The position numbers and the translations under genes were made by a program. From the NCBI GenBank assembly GCA_030674185.1, contig JAPXFY010000026.1:55799252-55863251 (forward strand): 64,000 bases of DNA, in the 5' to 3' direction. The notes beneath the pieces were generated by a model that worked only from the letters and a program-made list of their open reading frames with translations, searched no databases and was not told the DNA's origin. Positions 34,235 to 45,344 of this stretch are shown here, piece by piece; positions within the stretch are counted from its first letter, which is position 1; each line of letters begins with the position of its first letter. Source of the stretch: Monoplex corrugatus. Lineage: Eukaryota; Mollusca; Gastropoda; Littorinimorpha; Ranellidae.

Positions 34235-35230
34235 CTAGTTGATCTCCGCATTCTTCAGTGTTGGAGGCCTGATGGGTGTCCAGGGTGTGCTTTGGAAGTG
34301 TTGACGAAGCTCACGGTGTAGCAATCTGCGCTGGCTTCCAATCCTCACTTCTTTGTCGAAGATGATGGCGGTTGCGCGTTGTATGCCTCTATCCGTCTGA
34401 ACAACAATAGACCATGGTGAAGAGTTTTGCTCTGTAAGTTCTGCTTTGTTGGTTGATGGTGTCTTCACCCAGACTGATTGGTCTTTGCTAAGTTTCAAGT
34501 GTTCTCTTCCCAATGTCCGCAGATCATGGTAGAGCTTTTGTTGTTCTTTAAAGTGTGCATCTTTTTGAAGTTCTGGACATTTGCTTTGGCAGGTACATGC
34601 AAATGGAAAATGTAGGCACACAATTCCTGAGTTTTTGGCTCATCATGAGTTCAGTTGGACTATAGCCATGTTGAAGGGGGTGGTTCAGTAGTTCAACAGT
34701 GCAATGTAAGGGTCTGTGGACTTTTTCAACAGATTTTTCACAGTTCGTACTGTCCTTTCAGCTTCACCTTTTCCATGGGATGATATGGACTACTGGAGAT
34801 ATGGGTAAAGGAGTATTCCAGTGAAAACTTTAAGGAATTTTTGAGAGCTGAACTGTGAACCACTGTCTGAAACCACTACTTTGGGAATGCCAGATCTTGC
34901 AAAGATCGACTTGCTGTGTTCAATGACAGCTGCTGAAGTAGTGTGCTTTAAGAACATAGTTTCTATCAAACGAGAGTAGCAAGAGTCTACTACTATAAGA
35001 TAGGAGTGTCCATTCAGTTCAAAGATATCCATAACGAGCATCTGCCATGGGTAGTCTGGTGTTTTTGTTGGTTGCAGAGGTGCTGGTGGGTAAGTTCTCT
35101 CTCTTTCGCATGTTGCGCAGGTTCCAATGACTTCTTCAATTTTCTGTATGCGTCCATGGCCACCAAACGCAACTTGAGGGCAATGCCCTGCACTTGTCCA
35201 CACCTTGATGGAGTCTCTGTAAGATGTCAT
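34235..35230 (-). pseudogene. Gypsy integrase remnant
   Basis: The zinc-binding tail CATCERERTYPP is followed by the core: YPWQMLVMDIFELNGHSYLI (first Asp) and GIPKVVVSDSGSQFSSQKF (second Asp). The frame then breaks at 34790, before the catalytic Glu region. A C-terminal piece at 34621-34235 has KDQSVWVKTPS and VRIGSQRRLLHRELRQHF. Integrase inserts element DNA into the chromosome; this one cannot. Confidence 0.85.
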
Positions 35231-35290
35231 CTTGCAGTTCAGCGGGTATTACCAGACAACTCTGGAACAGCAGAAGACCCTGTTGAACCA

Positions 35291-35749
35291 TCAAGTCTTT
35301 GCGTACGAGCCAGTACTGTCACAAAGTGAAATTTTTCTTACTTTTTCAGGCCAGTGGTCCAGTTTGCAGTAGTTCATGACTCGCCTACAGATCTTGTCAG
35401 AGAGCTGCTTCTGTTGAATCTCTTCCAGCCGTGCGACACTTGCGGGCATTCTTTCAATGACTGAGCAGACAAAGGTATTAGTCTCAGCCTCCATTAAGTG
35501 GTCTTGTTCAGCAACAGCACACCCAGGAGCCCTTGCCAGAGTGTCTGCAGTCATGAGATTCTTCCCTGCAGTGTACATAGTGTCATAGGAAAATTGTATC
35601 AGTCTTATGTGGAACAGTTGTATCCTTGATGTTAGTTCCTCTAACATCTTGGCTTTCAACTGTGCTAGTAGAAGTTTGTGGTCAGTCTCTATTGTACATT
35701 TTGGGAGTCCAAGTAGATACTCTGCAAATTTTTCATAACACCGAGTCAC
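35291..35749 (-). pseudogene. Gypsy RNase H and connection remnant
   Basis: CYEKFAEYLLGLPKCTIETD, then HKLLLAQLK and RIQLFHIRLIQFSYDTMYTA, then LMTADTLARAP is the tether and C-terminal RNase H pattern. It is cut from the RT by a frame change near 35880. Confidence 0.8.
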
Positions 35750-35883
35750 AGCTAAAGCTTCTTTCTCTACTTGGGCATATCGTTACTCAGTTGCAGAGAT
35801 CTTGAGGCGAAGAATATTGGCTTCCATTCATTTTATTGCCTCTGAAGTTGTACGCCTCCCAAGCCAAACGAAGAAGCGTCTAC

Positions 35884-36793
35884 TCAAACTTTAGTGGGTT
35901 TGTCTGGACCATAATGTGCTAGCACAGGGGTTGAACTCAGCTGCGTTTTCAGTGTTTGGAAAGCTTTCTCATGAATATCATCCCAAATCCAGTCAGTCTC
36001 CTTTTTCAGCAGATCCCGCAATGGTTTTGTTGTGTCAGCCATGTGAGGTGCAACTTTTCCTACATGGTTTACCATTCCCAGAAGATGTCGCAATTCTGAG
36101 ATGTTTATGGGTCTTGGGAAGTTGGAAATAGCTTTGACTTTCTCTGGATCCATCTGAATTCCCTCATGTGATATTAATTGGCCAAGGAACTTGACTGAAT
36201 CAGCTGAGAAAATGCATTTTTCATTGAGCGTGACACCAGCTTCTTTTATCCTCTGTAGAACAACTCTCAGTCGGCTGTCATGCTCTTGCTGATCTTTTCC
36301 TTTGATTAGAATATTGTCAGTGTCATAGATGACCCCAGGTATTCCCTCTAGGACGTGAGTCATCTCTTGGTGGAATATTTCTGGACTGGAGCCGATTCCA
36401 AATGGCAGACGTTTGTAACAATATCATCCAAAAGAAGAGATGAAAGTAGTCAGCTCCTGACTATCTTTGTCTTGTGGTATTTGATGGAATCCACTGTTAC
36501 AGTCCAATTTTGTGAATAGCACAATTCAGTTGTGCTAGTAACGGGTCTGTTGTTGGATTTCGGAAATTCTCTCGACGTACACTTTCATTCAGTTTGGAGA
36601 AATCAATGCATGATCTGCTTTCCCATTTGGCTTTGGTACTGCTGCTGTTGGTGCACACCAGTTTGTTGGGGTCTCTACTAGATGGATGATGTTTTGTTCC
36701 TCTAAACTTTTCAGTTCTTCCTTGACTTTTTCTTTCACTGGAAGTGGAAGTCTGCTTGGTGTTGTGATGGCAAATGGGCAAGCACTTTCTCAT
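35884..36793 (-). pseudogene. Gypsy reverse transcriptase remnant
   Basis: The N-terminal part (36793-36497) and the C-terminal part (36363-35884) lie in different frames. The catalytic YxDD box is mutated (YDTDNILI). Downstream sequence is well kept: NEKCIFSADSVKFLGQLISH, ELRHLLGMVNHVGKVAPHMA and PLRDLLKKETDWIWDD. The missing Asp alone would inactivate it. Confidence 0.85.
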
Positions 36794-36993
36794 AGTCCTA
36801 TAGCATAGACGTTTTTCATTTTCCCCAAGTCTGTAAACAATTCTAGAAATTCCTGTTTGTACTGGTCATTTTCGTCTTTGACAGCATTGACTCTCTCAAT
36901 TAAGTTCAGTGCCTCAATTGCTGGTCTTCCCAGTAGTGGTTCTTTCAGATCTACCACAACATACAGGTCTTGGTTTGATGAAGCATTACCCAC
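36790..36993 (-). pseudogene. Gypsy protease/RT linker remnant
   Basis: The fragment LYVVVDLKEPLLGRPAIEAL is the C-terminal end of an aspartic protease, where ...LLGRPAI... marks the entry to RT. The catalytic DTG triad is not in this frame. The upstream region (37000-37200) holds further decayed protease sequence. Confidence 0.7.
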
Positions 36994-37239
36994 TAACAGG
37001 ACAGTGTTGCATGGACTCTGCCTATGACCTTCATCTTGCTTTTGCCTGGTCCAAATAACTGCTTGTCAGTCTTCATAGTTAGTTGTGTTTTGTTTGAAGA
37101 GCCATTCTGGTATGACCATCACATCAGTGCCTGTGTCAATTCTGACATTTACAATACGACTACGTTTACTAGTAGTCACTTGAACATCTGCATACCAGTT
37201 TACTTCACCACAGTTTGAGGGTTCTTCAGTCACTGATCC

Positions 37240-37875
37240 CTATAAGTTGCCATCCTCTTCTTCTAGATGTCCAACATCAAGTGTTGGCTCTGTACATTGC
37301 TGCATAGTAGCAGCGTCGGTTCTACACACAGCTGAAGTGTAGCCTGTCTTACTGCATTTTCTACACTGAGCATCTTTAGGCTGGACAGTTTTGCCCATTA
37401 TGAGATGGATATTTTCCGCATCAGAAACATTTTGTTGTTGTTGTTGTTGTTTTGCCAGTTGAATTTTCAGGCTTTCTACCTTATTTCTGTGGAGGTTTTG
37501 AATGCAACTTTTTGTCACTTCTGACTCTCATTTTGTTTAACAAGCAAACACTTGTACAAACTCATTTTCTGCTGACATTGTCTGTAGTTGCTGTTTGGAA
37601 CTCTCAAATGCTCTTCTAATTGAAAGACATTCATCTAGAGTCAGATATTTGTCTTCCAGGAGTTTTACTCTCAGCCTCTCTTCTCTTACTCTAATGACTA
37701 CTTGGTCTCGAATCAATCTGTCATCAAGAGGGTCAAAACTGCATGTTTTCGCTAGCTTTCTTAGTGATGCAATGTATGCCTCAGTTGACTCGATGCCCCT
37801 GCATTCTGAGGTGAAATCTGTAGGACCCAAAAGTTTCTTGAGTGTCTTGTACGAAAAATTCTTCCATTCAATCAA
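37240..37875 (-). pseudogene. Gypsy gag remnant with degenerate zinc knuckle
   Basis: The upper frame (37875-37537) has a capsid-like segment (TEAYIASLRKLAKTCSF, then LRDQVV-type IRDQVVIRVREERLRVKLL), the usual retrotransposon gag pattern for genomic RNA packaging. The lower frame (37518-37240) has a short poly-Gln run and CRKCSKTGYTSAVC, a CCHC knuckle in which the His is Tyr. A stop near 37530 separates the two. Non-functional. Confidence 0.75.
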
Positions 37876-38270
37876 TAACTTGCTTCAGGTCATTTTTGCC
37901 AGCTTCAGACTCAAACTTGCCGAGTTATCATAAATTTCGCAAGCATCTGGTCCGAACGTTGCTAGAAGAACAGCAGTCTGGTAGGCTTGATCTTCCCCTT
38001 TATTCAACCCGCTGGCCACAGCATAATTCTCAAATTATCTTTCGAGTCTTTTCCAGTTCTGTGACAAGTTACCATCCAGAAACATCTTTTCTGGCGCTGG
38101 TACGTTTGCCGTGAACTGCTTCGTTGGAGGGCCCCTTTGCCGATTTTCTGCATTATTCTGAGACAGTTTTAAATCTTTAGAAAAGATCGCTACTCACGCT
38201 CTTCCTTTCCTTTAACTGTTCTGAATTTTCGCACTTTTCCGTTTCCAGGCACCACTTCTGACATCACAGA

Positions 38271-38366
38271 ACATTTGTTACTAACGTAAAAATAAGCATG
38301 CAAGTTGGTGCGGTTCGGACCGTTGGCGTAATCTCGGTGACTAGGCTAATGAAGCGTCACGTTCTG
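38271..38366 (-). repeat. Gypsy 5' LTR remnant
   Basis: Only the part next to the primer-binding site aligns with the left LTR. Beyond 38366 the sequences diverge, which points to truncation of this LTR. Confidence 0.7.
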
Positions 38367-38448
38367 TACAAAATCTGAATCAACGTGATTGGCAGCGTTC
38401 ACGCAAATACGAAGCAGAAAAACACAAAAATAAAAATTAGAACTCTTC

Positions 38449-38492
38449 TTTAAATTTAATACAGGCGCAAATTTTCGGCCAATTGGCCGTTG
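38449..38492 (-). repeat. Dispersed motif with palindromic core CGGCCAATTGGCCG
   Basis: The reverse complement contains GACAACGGCCAATTGGCCG and GCGCCTGTATTAAA. A second copy on the plus strand lies at 56730-56775 (GATAACGGCCATTTGGCCGA, then TTTGCGCCTGTCTTG). Confidence 0.6.
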
Positions 38493-38904
38493 TCAAGCGT
38501 ACACAAAGACAAACTGAATAAATGCACAACATAAAAGGTAGACAATTTCCCAAGCTTATCTTCCAGCAGGAGAAAATGGCAGATACCTAAAGCAAAGCTG
38601 AAGTCAAATGACGTCAAAAGTAAAATGACGTCACACAACGTCAAAAGTTTCTTCTTCAACTAGGCAACTTCCTCATCTTCCTTTATCTGTTTCTTTCACT
38701 TTTTTTGGCTTCATCATTATTTAATAATGTTTCCATTTATATCAAAATGAAAGAAGCAAACGCACGACGTGTGTGCACTGAGCGTGAACAGAATATTATG
38801 CAATGAATTTTGAGGGGAGGAGAAAGTTTGAGTGTGTCTTTGTCCGTCTTTTCGCACAAATTCAGAGTTCAATTCAGAAAAAAAATTTGACAGATTCAAG
38901 AACC

Positions 38905-39610
38905 TTACAGTCTAGCTGACTGCACAGAGCCACGACAGAACTATAACCATCTCAAAACACACACAACACCTCAGTGATCACCACCCCATCTCCCATCCCA
39001 TCCATCATCATCAGGTGCCTCGCCACATGGCGCTGGTGATCATGGCCTTCCATCTGTTTCTATCCCTTGTTGCCTCAAGCACCTCTTCCACCCTCTTTGT
39101 CTTCAGCCGCTCTGCAAGTCCGTCCAATATCTTCTCCCTTCACCCCACCCCGCATAAAAAAACAAAGAAAAACTAAAAACAAAAAACACCTGGAAAATAA
39201 AATAAAATCTGCATATTAATGTATTCGAGCACACTATCTAAGGCTATGTCCCTAGCGGTGACAAATTCGATCAATTTATCAGTAAAGGATATAAAAAAGC
39301 AACCTGAATACGAATGTACAGACTACTTACAGTACAACATAACATAAAAATTGACCTACATTATTCAAAACAGCTTCGGCACAACATATTTCAATACAGC
39401 CAAAAATACGCAAGTTAATACATGACCCCAATCATCTTTCCTAATAGAAAGCATGGAAGGTTTAAAAGAATGCATACAGGTGAATGAACGAGCAAGGCAA
39501 AAGAATGACAGGAAGAAAAGACAAAAAGCAAAGGAAGAAGGCAGAAACGAAGAGAGTGACAGAAAAGAGGAAATTTCTAGCAGTAGTACAGAATTTCCAG
39601 GTGGGGAAAA
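38905..39610 (-). repeat. About 450-bp dispersed repeat family, copy 3, split by a LINE fragment
   Basis: The left part (38905-39000) has GTCTAGCTGACTGCACAGAG. The main part (39200-39610) has CGAGCACACTATCTAAGG, CAGCCAAAAATACGCAAG and GGCAGAAACGAAGAGAGTGA. The 39003-39145 segment between them is an RTE-like LINE 3' end. Confidence 0.7.
39003..39145 (-). mobile_element. RTE-like LINE 3'-end fragment nested in the 450-bp repeat
   Basis: Minus-strand copy with a (GAT)n-type end (CCATCATCATCAGG on plus) and GCCTCGCCACATGGCG, then GCCGCTCTGCAAGTCCGTCC. The order and motifs match the copies at 25225 and 41454. Confidence 0.75.
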
Positions 39611-40019
39611 ACCCTTAGGTATCCCCACGGGGCACTGTGTCCAGATATAACCACAATTCAACACAACATTATACAACACTGCGCACGTGAAATTTGTTGT
39701 GACAGGGCAGTCCTGCGCAAGTATCTTGGCAAGCAATGGTGAACAGAACTTGCAGGTGGTAGTTTTCAGCACGAGGACAGGGAAAGCAAGGTCCTCTTGG
39801 GGCTGATGACCACCACACCTGCTGTTACTCTTCTTGACAATGCAGCTCCAGGTTAGACATTTCTGTTTATAGCACTGGTAAAGTTTTGTACTGTCCCGAG
39901 TGATACCTTTTTCGTTGTCCTCCCCCCCCCCCCCCTCCCCCAACTGTTTTAGACATACACATGACCATGTAGGCCTACAGAAGTACTGACGCTGTTACAA
40001 CACTGAAACAATTCGTCTA

Positions 40020-40081
40020 TAGATAATACATTTAACATTTAAACACACACACACACACACACACACACGTATACATATATA

Positions 40082-40135
<54 letters not shown>

Positions 40136-40240
40136 TATATATATATACGCATATATTTATATATATTACACATACACAAACATACACACCGACACACACA
40201 CGACACACACACACACACACACACACATACATACATACGC
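40020..40240. repeat. (AC)n-(AT)n-(AC)n microsatellite
   Basis: AC at 40041-40068, AT at about 40074-40150, then AC/ACAT at 40165-40240. Long AT alternation can extrude as a cruciform. Confidence 0.95.
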
Positions 40241-40254
40241 ACACACATGTTCTC

Positions 40255-40440
40255 AGAGATGGGAATGGCAAATTGTCAAAAAGACTGAAAATTAAGCTTG
40301 GCAAATTGACAAAAAGATTGAAAATTAGGCTGGGGCACAGGGGCCACCTAGTCCCCTGGTGGGGTGAACAGGCAAGGCCTCTGTCGGGGGTAAAAGCCCC
40401 CACCCCCCACCCCTTGAAGCGTGGTGAGAAATGAAAAGCT
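40255..40440. repeat. G-rich dispersed repeat, copy 2
   Basis: Related to 11480-11800: repeated GGCAAATTG.CAAAAAGA.TG and CAGGGGCCACCTAGTCCCCT, then GGGGGTAAAAGCCCCCACC. Class unknown. Confidence 0.55.
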
Positions 40441-40539
40441 TGATCAATCATCCACAATTCTGATTTCTTCTGTGCCACTTCAGCAGAAGTACAAGACGGC
40501 AAAGCATTCTGGACTCTCTGACTCTCATTACCTACACAA

Positions 40540-41662
40540 GAAACAGATACATTTTATATACTGACATGTCAGCCAAACACGCTGTGACCGATGGAGGAGC
40601 AGGTATCATCAACTTCACATGAGATCAAACTGCCACTGTTGCTGAAGCAAACACTGCACCAAACAATGGCAAAGGCACTCATGCAGATCGCCTCCATGAT
40701 TCTCATAACAAATCATGCATGCTATTGGAATTCCACTCTAATGCCCTCTCTGTTCTCCAGACCCTGAAGAATGACAAGCTTCCTCATCTCACCAAAGCCT
40801 TCCAGAAGACTGGTCATCTTGACGGATCCCCGTTTATGGTGGGACACAGAACAGACGGCCCAGAAGGCAGATAAACTGACCAAAAGAGAAACCTAGATTG
40901 ACCAAACAAATACCAGTGTCAGTTACAGCGAGAAGATGAACATCATCAGATCACTCCTTAAACGACAGGCAGAAAGGGGGAGCTCGTACTATCCTTCCGT
41001 CCAGAGAACAGCAAGTGGGCCTGATGAGGCTCCAGACCAGTCACAACTGGCTTCATGCATGCATGAAAAGCGAAACTAGAACAAGATTGAGGCAGCCGAG
41101 ATGTGGTTTCTAAGAAGGATGTTGAGAGTTCCATACACAGCAAAAAAACAAACAAACGAGACAGTCTTGATGGAGGCAGACACAAGTAGATCATTCATAA
41201 TGAAGATTAGGAAAAGACAGGCAACATTCATAGGCCATTTTATGAGGAAAGGGGAATTGGAACACCTGGTCACAACGGGAAAGCTGGAGGGAAAGAGAGC
41301 ACCAGGTAGACACAGGGAGAAGATACTAGACGGACTTGAAGAGTGGCTGAAGAAAGGAGGGTGGAAGAGATGCTTGAGGCAACAAGAGATAGAGACAGAT
41401 GGAAGTCCTAATCGCCAACGCCATGCGGCAAGGCACTTGATGATGATGATGATGATGAAAAGTTACCGCCTTCACCTACGTGCTCCTGTGGCCAAGAGAA
41501 CCTGCCAGCTGACACACGTCATCTCTGTCAAAAAGAACGAAAGGTGGAGTGGCCAGTTACAGATCCACCCATCACCAAGCTGCATGACAAACACCAAGAC
41601 TTGGAAAAGTCGAGCACGCTTATTGCCAAATGGAGTCAAAGTAATGCGAGAAGATTCTGAGG
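40540..41662 (+). mobile_element. Remnant of an RNase H-bearing LINE, split by an RTE-like fragment
   Basis: The decayed plus-strand translation has an RNase H-like start (DMSAKHAVTDGGAGII), FHSNALSVLQTLKNDKLPHL, and after the insertion a Cys-rich tail (CSCGQENLPADTRHLCQK in the shifted frame). Stops and frame changes are frequent. The RTE-like piece at 41071-41454 is a later insertion. Confidence 0.65.
41071..41454 (+). mobile_element. RTE-like LINE 3' end with target-site duplication
   Basis: The 384-bp insert encodes AEMWFLRRMLRVPYTAKK, then RKRQATFIGHFMRKGELEHL and LVTTGKLEGKRAPGRHREKI, the C-terminus of a non-LTR RT. It ends in (GAT)n. ATGAAAAG is duplicated at 41063-41070 and 41455-41462, marking the insertion precisely. 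The frame is open across the whole fragment, so the copy is fairly young. Confidence 0.85.
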
Positions 41663-42549
41663 CATGCTCATGTTAGCTCAGATGCGTCTTGGACTGTCAT
41701 AAAGGTTAGGTTCGAGACAAGAGATCGTGTCTCCTTCCAACTTATAAAGTGGTGAGTGAGGGGAAAGGGGAGTGAAGGGATTTCAGAAACTGGCATTATG
41801 CGGTAAGGGGACCATGGAAATGGAATAAAATTTTTAAAAATAGGTGAAGGCGTGAGAGAAGACTTCTTTCGCAACTCTTGTTCCATGTTGGAGGGAAACC
41901 CTCACATACCCGAATTAACAAAACAAACTTTAAGAAAAGGGTAGCAGTCTCACATTGTAAGTGTATAAGTTCATATTCTTAGGGCACAACAAAGACATTG
42001 TATGTCAGCACACAGTAACTTGTTTCAGTTTCCTCAAAACAGCATCACAGTGACTGGATGATTGCACATGTGTTACACGTTAAACATTCCATGTGCTGGT
42101 CATGTATTGGCAACAGAAATTAGGCATTACTGAGACCTGACGGGTTGACGCCGGTTTCTTAACACACTACCATGGTCAGTTGAGAATTAAAAACCAATAG
42201 TATCGGAGGTAATAAACGTACTGTTATACAGAAAAACGCAAGAACATGGAACTAAAAGATGCAGGTCAATAACAGTAACTCCAACAGATGATGATAGTTT
42301 ACACTAATTGATACTGATTAGAAATACAAAGTAATGACACTGATTCCATTGAACTCAGAACGCATTTCAGTTGATTTGCGATTCTTTTCATAACTGCATT
42401 TCTACTGTATGTGAACATGATCAGAAAAGACAGCTTTAACCTGATTGCTGAATACTATATATCGCACACACATCCATGTATACTTGTTAACATATGCACC
42501 TGCATTCTCATAAGCCCACTTGTTTGTTGAAAACCTACAGTATAAAAGA
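41663..42549. other. No gene seen
   Basis: AT-rich single-copy-looking sequence between the LINE remnant and the SINE. No exon or element recognised. Confidence 0.5.
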
Positions 42550-42560
42550 ACGCCCTCATA

Positions 42561-43080
42561 CCAATCGCCGTGGTGTAGTGGTTAACGCAACGGACTACAG
42601 ACTGGAAGGTTGTGGGTTCGAATCCCCACCAGACCCTTCAAAAATCATTGTGCGATTTTTCGGCTCTAACCGGCTCATACCCAGAGTTGGGCGTGCTATG
42701 GGCTCTTTGGGAAGACTGGGACAACACAGTCGAGTCTCATCCACTTCATGGATGCGTCATTGAGGGTGTTGCTCAAACTTTCTGACAAGCACTGTAGGTG
42801 TCTGTATCTCTCGGGCCTGGTTGACGCCAGGATATATTATGATAGTAAGCGTAGAGTACAGCCCTGTCACGCAGTCTCAATCCTAGATGGAACTCCATAG
42901 CATCATGATTATCATCCTCATCGCTCAATCATCGCATTGTAAAAAAACTTCGCCAGCTTCTGTGGCCATTAAGGTGGCGTAAAAAATGGGACGAAATAAA
43001 AAGATGAGTACAAAGGTAACCTCTCTGGGTGTGATGATCCTAAAAAAAAAAATAAAAAAAAAATAGAAATAAAAAAAAAT
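42561..43080 (+). mobile_element. tRNA-derived SINE with 11-bp target duplications
   Basis: The head is tRNA-like, with A box TGGTGTAGTGGTTAACGC and B box GGTTCGAATCC, followed by a tRNA-unrelated body of about 400 bp and an A-rich AAATAAAAAAAAAATAGAAA tail. ACGCCCTCATA is repeated perfectly at 42550-42560 and 43081-43091, so the boundaries are exact and the insertion is recent. SINEs are transcribed by RNA polymerase III and mobilised by LINEs. It inserted downstream of the RING gene. Family name unknown to me. Confidence 0.92.
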
Positions 43081-43465
43081 ACGCCCTCATAATTAAAAAA
43101 ACAACAAACAAAAAACACCTATTATGCAAGGATAGTAGGTAGTATTAGGTACCACTGAACCTGTTTTTGTGAGGTGTTTAAATTTGAACTCACTTTGCAA
43201 AATGTCAAATCATTTACACTATTACTTGGTAATGTACATGGGTACGTTAGATAAGTGCACCTGCCAATACACACACATACACGTACATGCAAACAGACAC
43301 ACACACATGCACACGCACTCACCAACTGAGCGCAATATATGCTCACTAATTGGTGCACAATAATCTCTGTGTGCCAATAACACAGTTTATCTTTCAACAT
43401 GTCCACCATACCCTCTCTTTTAAACATCATTAGCAAAACTGTCCGCACCAATGACTGTCTCTCTT

Positions 43466-45334
43466 CTAGACGTGAATGATGGTCACATTGTTTGCTTTGT
43501 TTCCACAACTTAAGACAGCGTCTTTTGTTTCTCCATCCAAACAATCTACTACATTCTGCATGTCCTCACCGCGTCCGTCTGAGTCCTTGTCCCCACTCTC
43601 CTCCACCTTACTAGGCATGTCCTCTATTTGTGTTTTTGTCTCTGTCTCACGAACACTACCGCTAGTAGCTGGCTTTCCGCCATGACTTTGGGAACAAGTG
43701 ATCGGCCGTTTGGAACCCTGACCTCTTCGACATTGTCGTAAACTGTGAATTCTCTTGATCCATTCATCTGGGTCTTCTGAAATGATGATGTCAGTATCCA
43801 GGGACAGGTCGTTGTCGGGTAGGCTCGCTGTTCTTCTTACATGTGTCATTCGGAGTTTCTGGCATTTGCACAGTCTCCATTCTTCAGGCATTCTTATTCC
43901 AGCCTCTGGCAATCGTAGAGTTTCTCCAGCTGTGGTACTTCTTTTGGAGTCAGTGTTGTCGCGAGTTAAAGAGTCTGTACTCGATTCTTCTGAAACAGCT
44001 GGTGATGCTGTGTTCTCCCACACGTGATCTGTTGAAGGAGTCGCAGTACCTGTAGAAGCGTTGTTCATCAGCAGAAGCTTCTGAGCGTTCCAATCTTCTT
44101 GAGTATCTGCACTCGATGGCTCTGACTCTGAAGACTTGTTGTGATCTGAGGACATCTGACCTCTGTACTGATCAAACTTCGCCTTCCGCAATAGCAGCAT
44201 CTTTCGCTGTTCATGCAGTGATAAAGAGTCCAGGTCCTCTTCGAAATGAGTCAGATCAGCACCTGCCTCTAGAGGAAAAATGCCAGGACAACCCACTTCA
44301 TCATTTGTACTTTCATGCTGTAGTCTGAAGTTTCTTTCATCCCAAGATGTGTCACAGTGGGTGGTTAGTTTGGGTCTTGGTATGACGGTCTCTACAATTG
44401 TCCTGCTTTTCCAGTCAGCGTCTTGGCCCCTGCTGTCTGAGTGTTCAACATCTTCATTCGTTTTGTCGTTTTCCTCTGTCGTTTCTGAGCAATCACTGAG
44501 TGCAGATCTCGCTGAAACTTGCGCTTGACACTCTGTTGTTTCTGTGCCTTCTGCTGTGGCATGGTGTGTGTCTTCTTGGCTCTCATTCCTCTCCAAGTCG
44601 GCTATCAGTTGTAGCACCACTGCCATGTCCAGTCCTTCGCCAGATGTGGCGATGTCATCAACATCTGATGAAGAACTATCATCTTCTGTGACTGTAAGCA
44701 CAGGTCTCCCCTGTCTGTCTCTCCCTTCAGACGCGTTTTCTGATTCTCCTGACACATTTCTCTGCAAGCTGTTTATCCCCATTTCGTCCTGTGATACATG
44801 GTCTGACAGTTCTCTGTTTTGGCGTATTTCCTCCAGAATGGCAGCTTGGCCTTCCACGTATGCATTATCAGGGGCATACCATCCTTCAAGATTCAACTCC
44901 CTTATAGACTCCCCTCCTTCTGAGGGCACGCCCAGCGACGACAGGCCATCAGAGTCATCAGAGTCAGTCTGTGTGTGCATTACAACCATTATGTCGGAGA
45001 AGGTCAAGTCATCCGGCCAGCCTGAAGATGACGAATCTAGAGAAGATCGTCGACATCTGGGTCGTATGATAGGAAGTCTGGAAAGTAATTTACTTCCTTT
45101 TCCTTTCCCTTGTTTGAAGGCAGCCACGCCACCGAGAGGGATGCGGACGCGCGTGCGACACAGAGGGCAAGGGAAATGAGTGGTGTAGTGGTTGTGGGTG
45201 ACCAACCCCTGCAAACAGGCCAGACAGAAGACGTGGTGGTTGCCACAGGGCACAGTGCACGGTACATTGGGCTCGTCTTGACAAACTGCACACTCCACGT
45301 CACTCGTCTGCTTCTGCTTCTGCCACATCAACAA
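43466..45334 (-). CDS. RING-finger protein, putative E3 ubiquitin ligase
   Basis: An open frame of 622 codons with no stop. The first in-frame ATG is at 45328 (MWQKQKQTSD), but an acceptor-like GTTGATGTGGCAG before 45319 suggests the exon may continue from an upstream one. A C3HC4 RING lies at about residues 15-62: CAVCQDEPNVPC, CGNHHVFCLACL, then FPCPLC. RING domains recruit ubiquitin-conjugating enzymes. The rest is Ser/Glu/Asp-rich, probably disordered, with short acidic clusters and no second domain I recognise. It ends VIIHV-like (NNVTIIHV) before the stop at 43466. Codon use and the absence of breaks contrast with the surrounding repeats. I cannot name the orthologue, and substrates are unknown. 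Confidence 0.85.
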   Translation of the reverse strand: MLMWQKQKQTSDVECAVCQDEPNVPCTVPCGNHHVFCLACLQGLVTHNHYTTHFPCPLCRTRVRIPLGGVAAFKQGKGKGSKLLSRLPIIRPRCRRSSLDSSSSGWPDDLTFSDIMVVMHTQTDSDDSDGLSSLGVPSEGGESIRELNLEGWYAPDNAYVEGQAAILEEIRQNRELSDHVSQDEMGINSLQRNVSGESENASEGRDRQGRPVLTVTEDDSSSSDVDDIATSGEGLDMAVVLQLIADLERNESQEDTHHATAEGTETTECQAQVSARSALSDCSETTEENDKTNEDVEHSDSRGQDADWKSRTIVETVIPRPKLTTHCDTSWDERNFRLQHESTNDEVGCPGIFPLEAGADLTHFEEDLDSLSLHEQRKMLLLRKAKFDQYRGQMSSDHNKSSESEPSSADTQEDWNAQKLLLMNNASTGTATPSTDHVWENTASPAVSEESSTDSLTRDNTDSKRSTTAGETLRLPEAGIRMPEEWRLCKCQKLRMTHVRRTASLPDNDLSLDTDIIISEDPDEWIKRIHSLRQCRRGQGSKRPITCSQSHGGKPATSGSVRETETKTQIEDMPSKVEESGDKDSDGRGEDMQNVVDCLDGETKDAVLSCGNKANNVTIIHV

Positions 45335-45344
45335 AAGAACAACA

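Larger units (their letters stand above)
33825..38366 (-). mobile_element. Ty3/gypsy LTR retrotransposon, decayed
   Basis: The minus-strand order gag, zinc knuckle, protease, RT, RNase H, integrase is complete but split into many frames. LTR pieces at 33825-33917 and 38271-38366 share GTGCGGTTCGGACCGTTGGC and GAAGCGTCACGTTCTG with small indels. The right (5') LTR is recognisable for only about 95 bp. Next to it, the minus-strand complement of 38251-38266 (TGATGTCAGAAGTGGT) resembles a tRNA-Leu primer-binding site. Length is about 4.5 kb. No intact polyprotein remains, so it is inactive. Confidence 0.85.

Noticed and set aside
39365..39943. 192-codon minus-strand open frame
   Set aside because: It covers a 450-bp repeat copy and adjacent unique DNA; it has no family motif and is Ser/Phe/Leu-rich by composition.
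44544..45179. 211-codon plus-strand open frame
   Set aside because: Antisense of the RING protein. The minus frame is three times longer and has a full RING motif.
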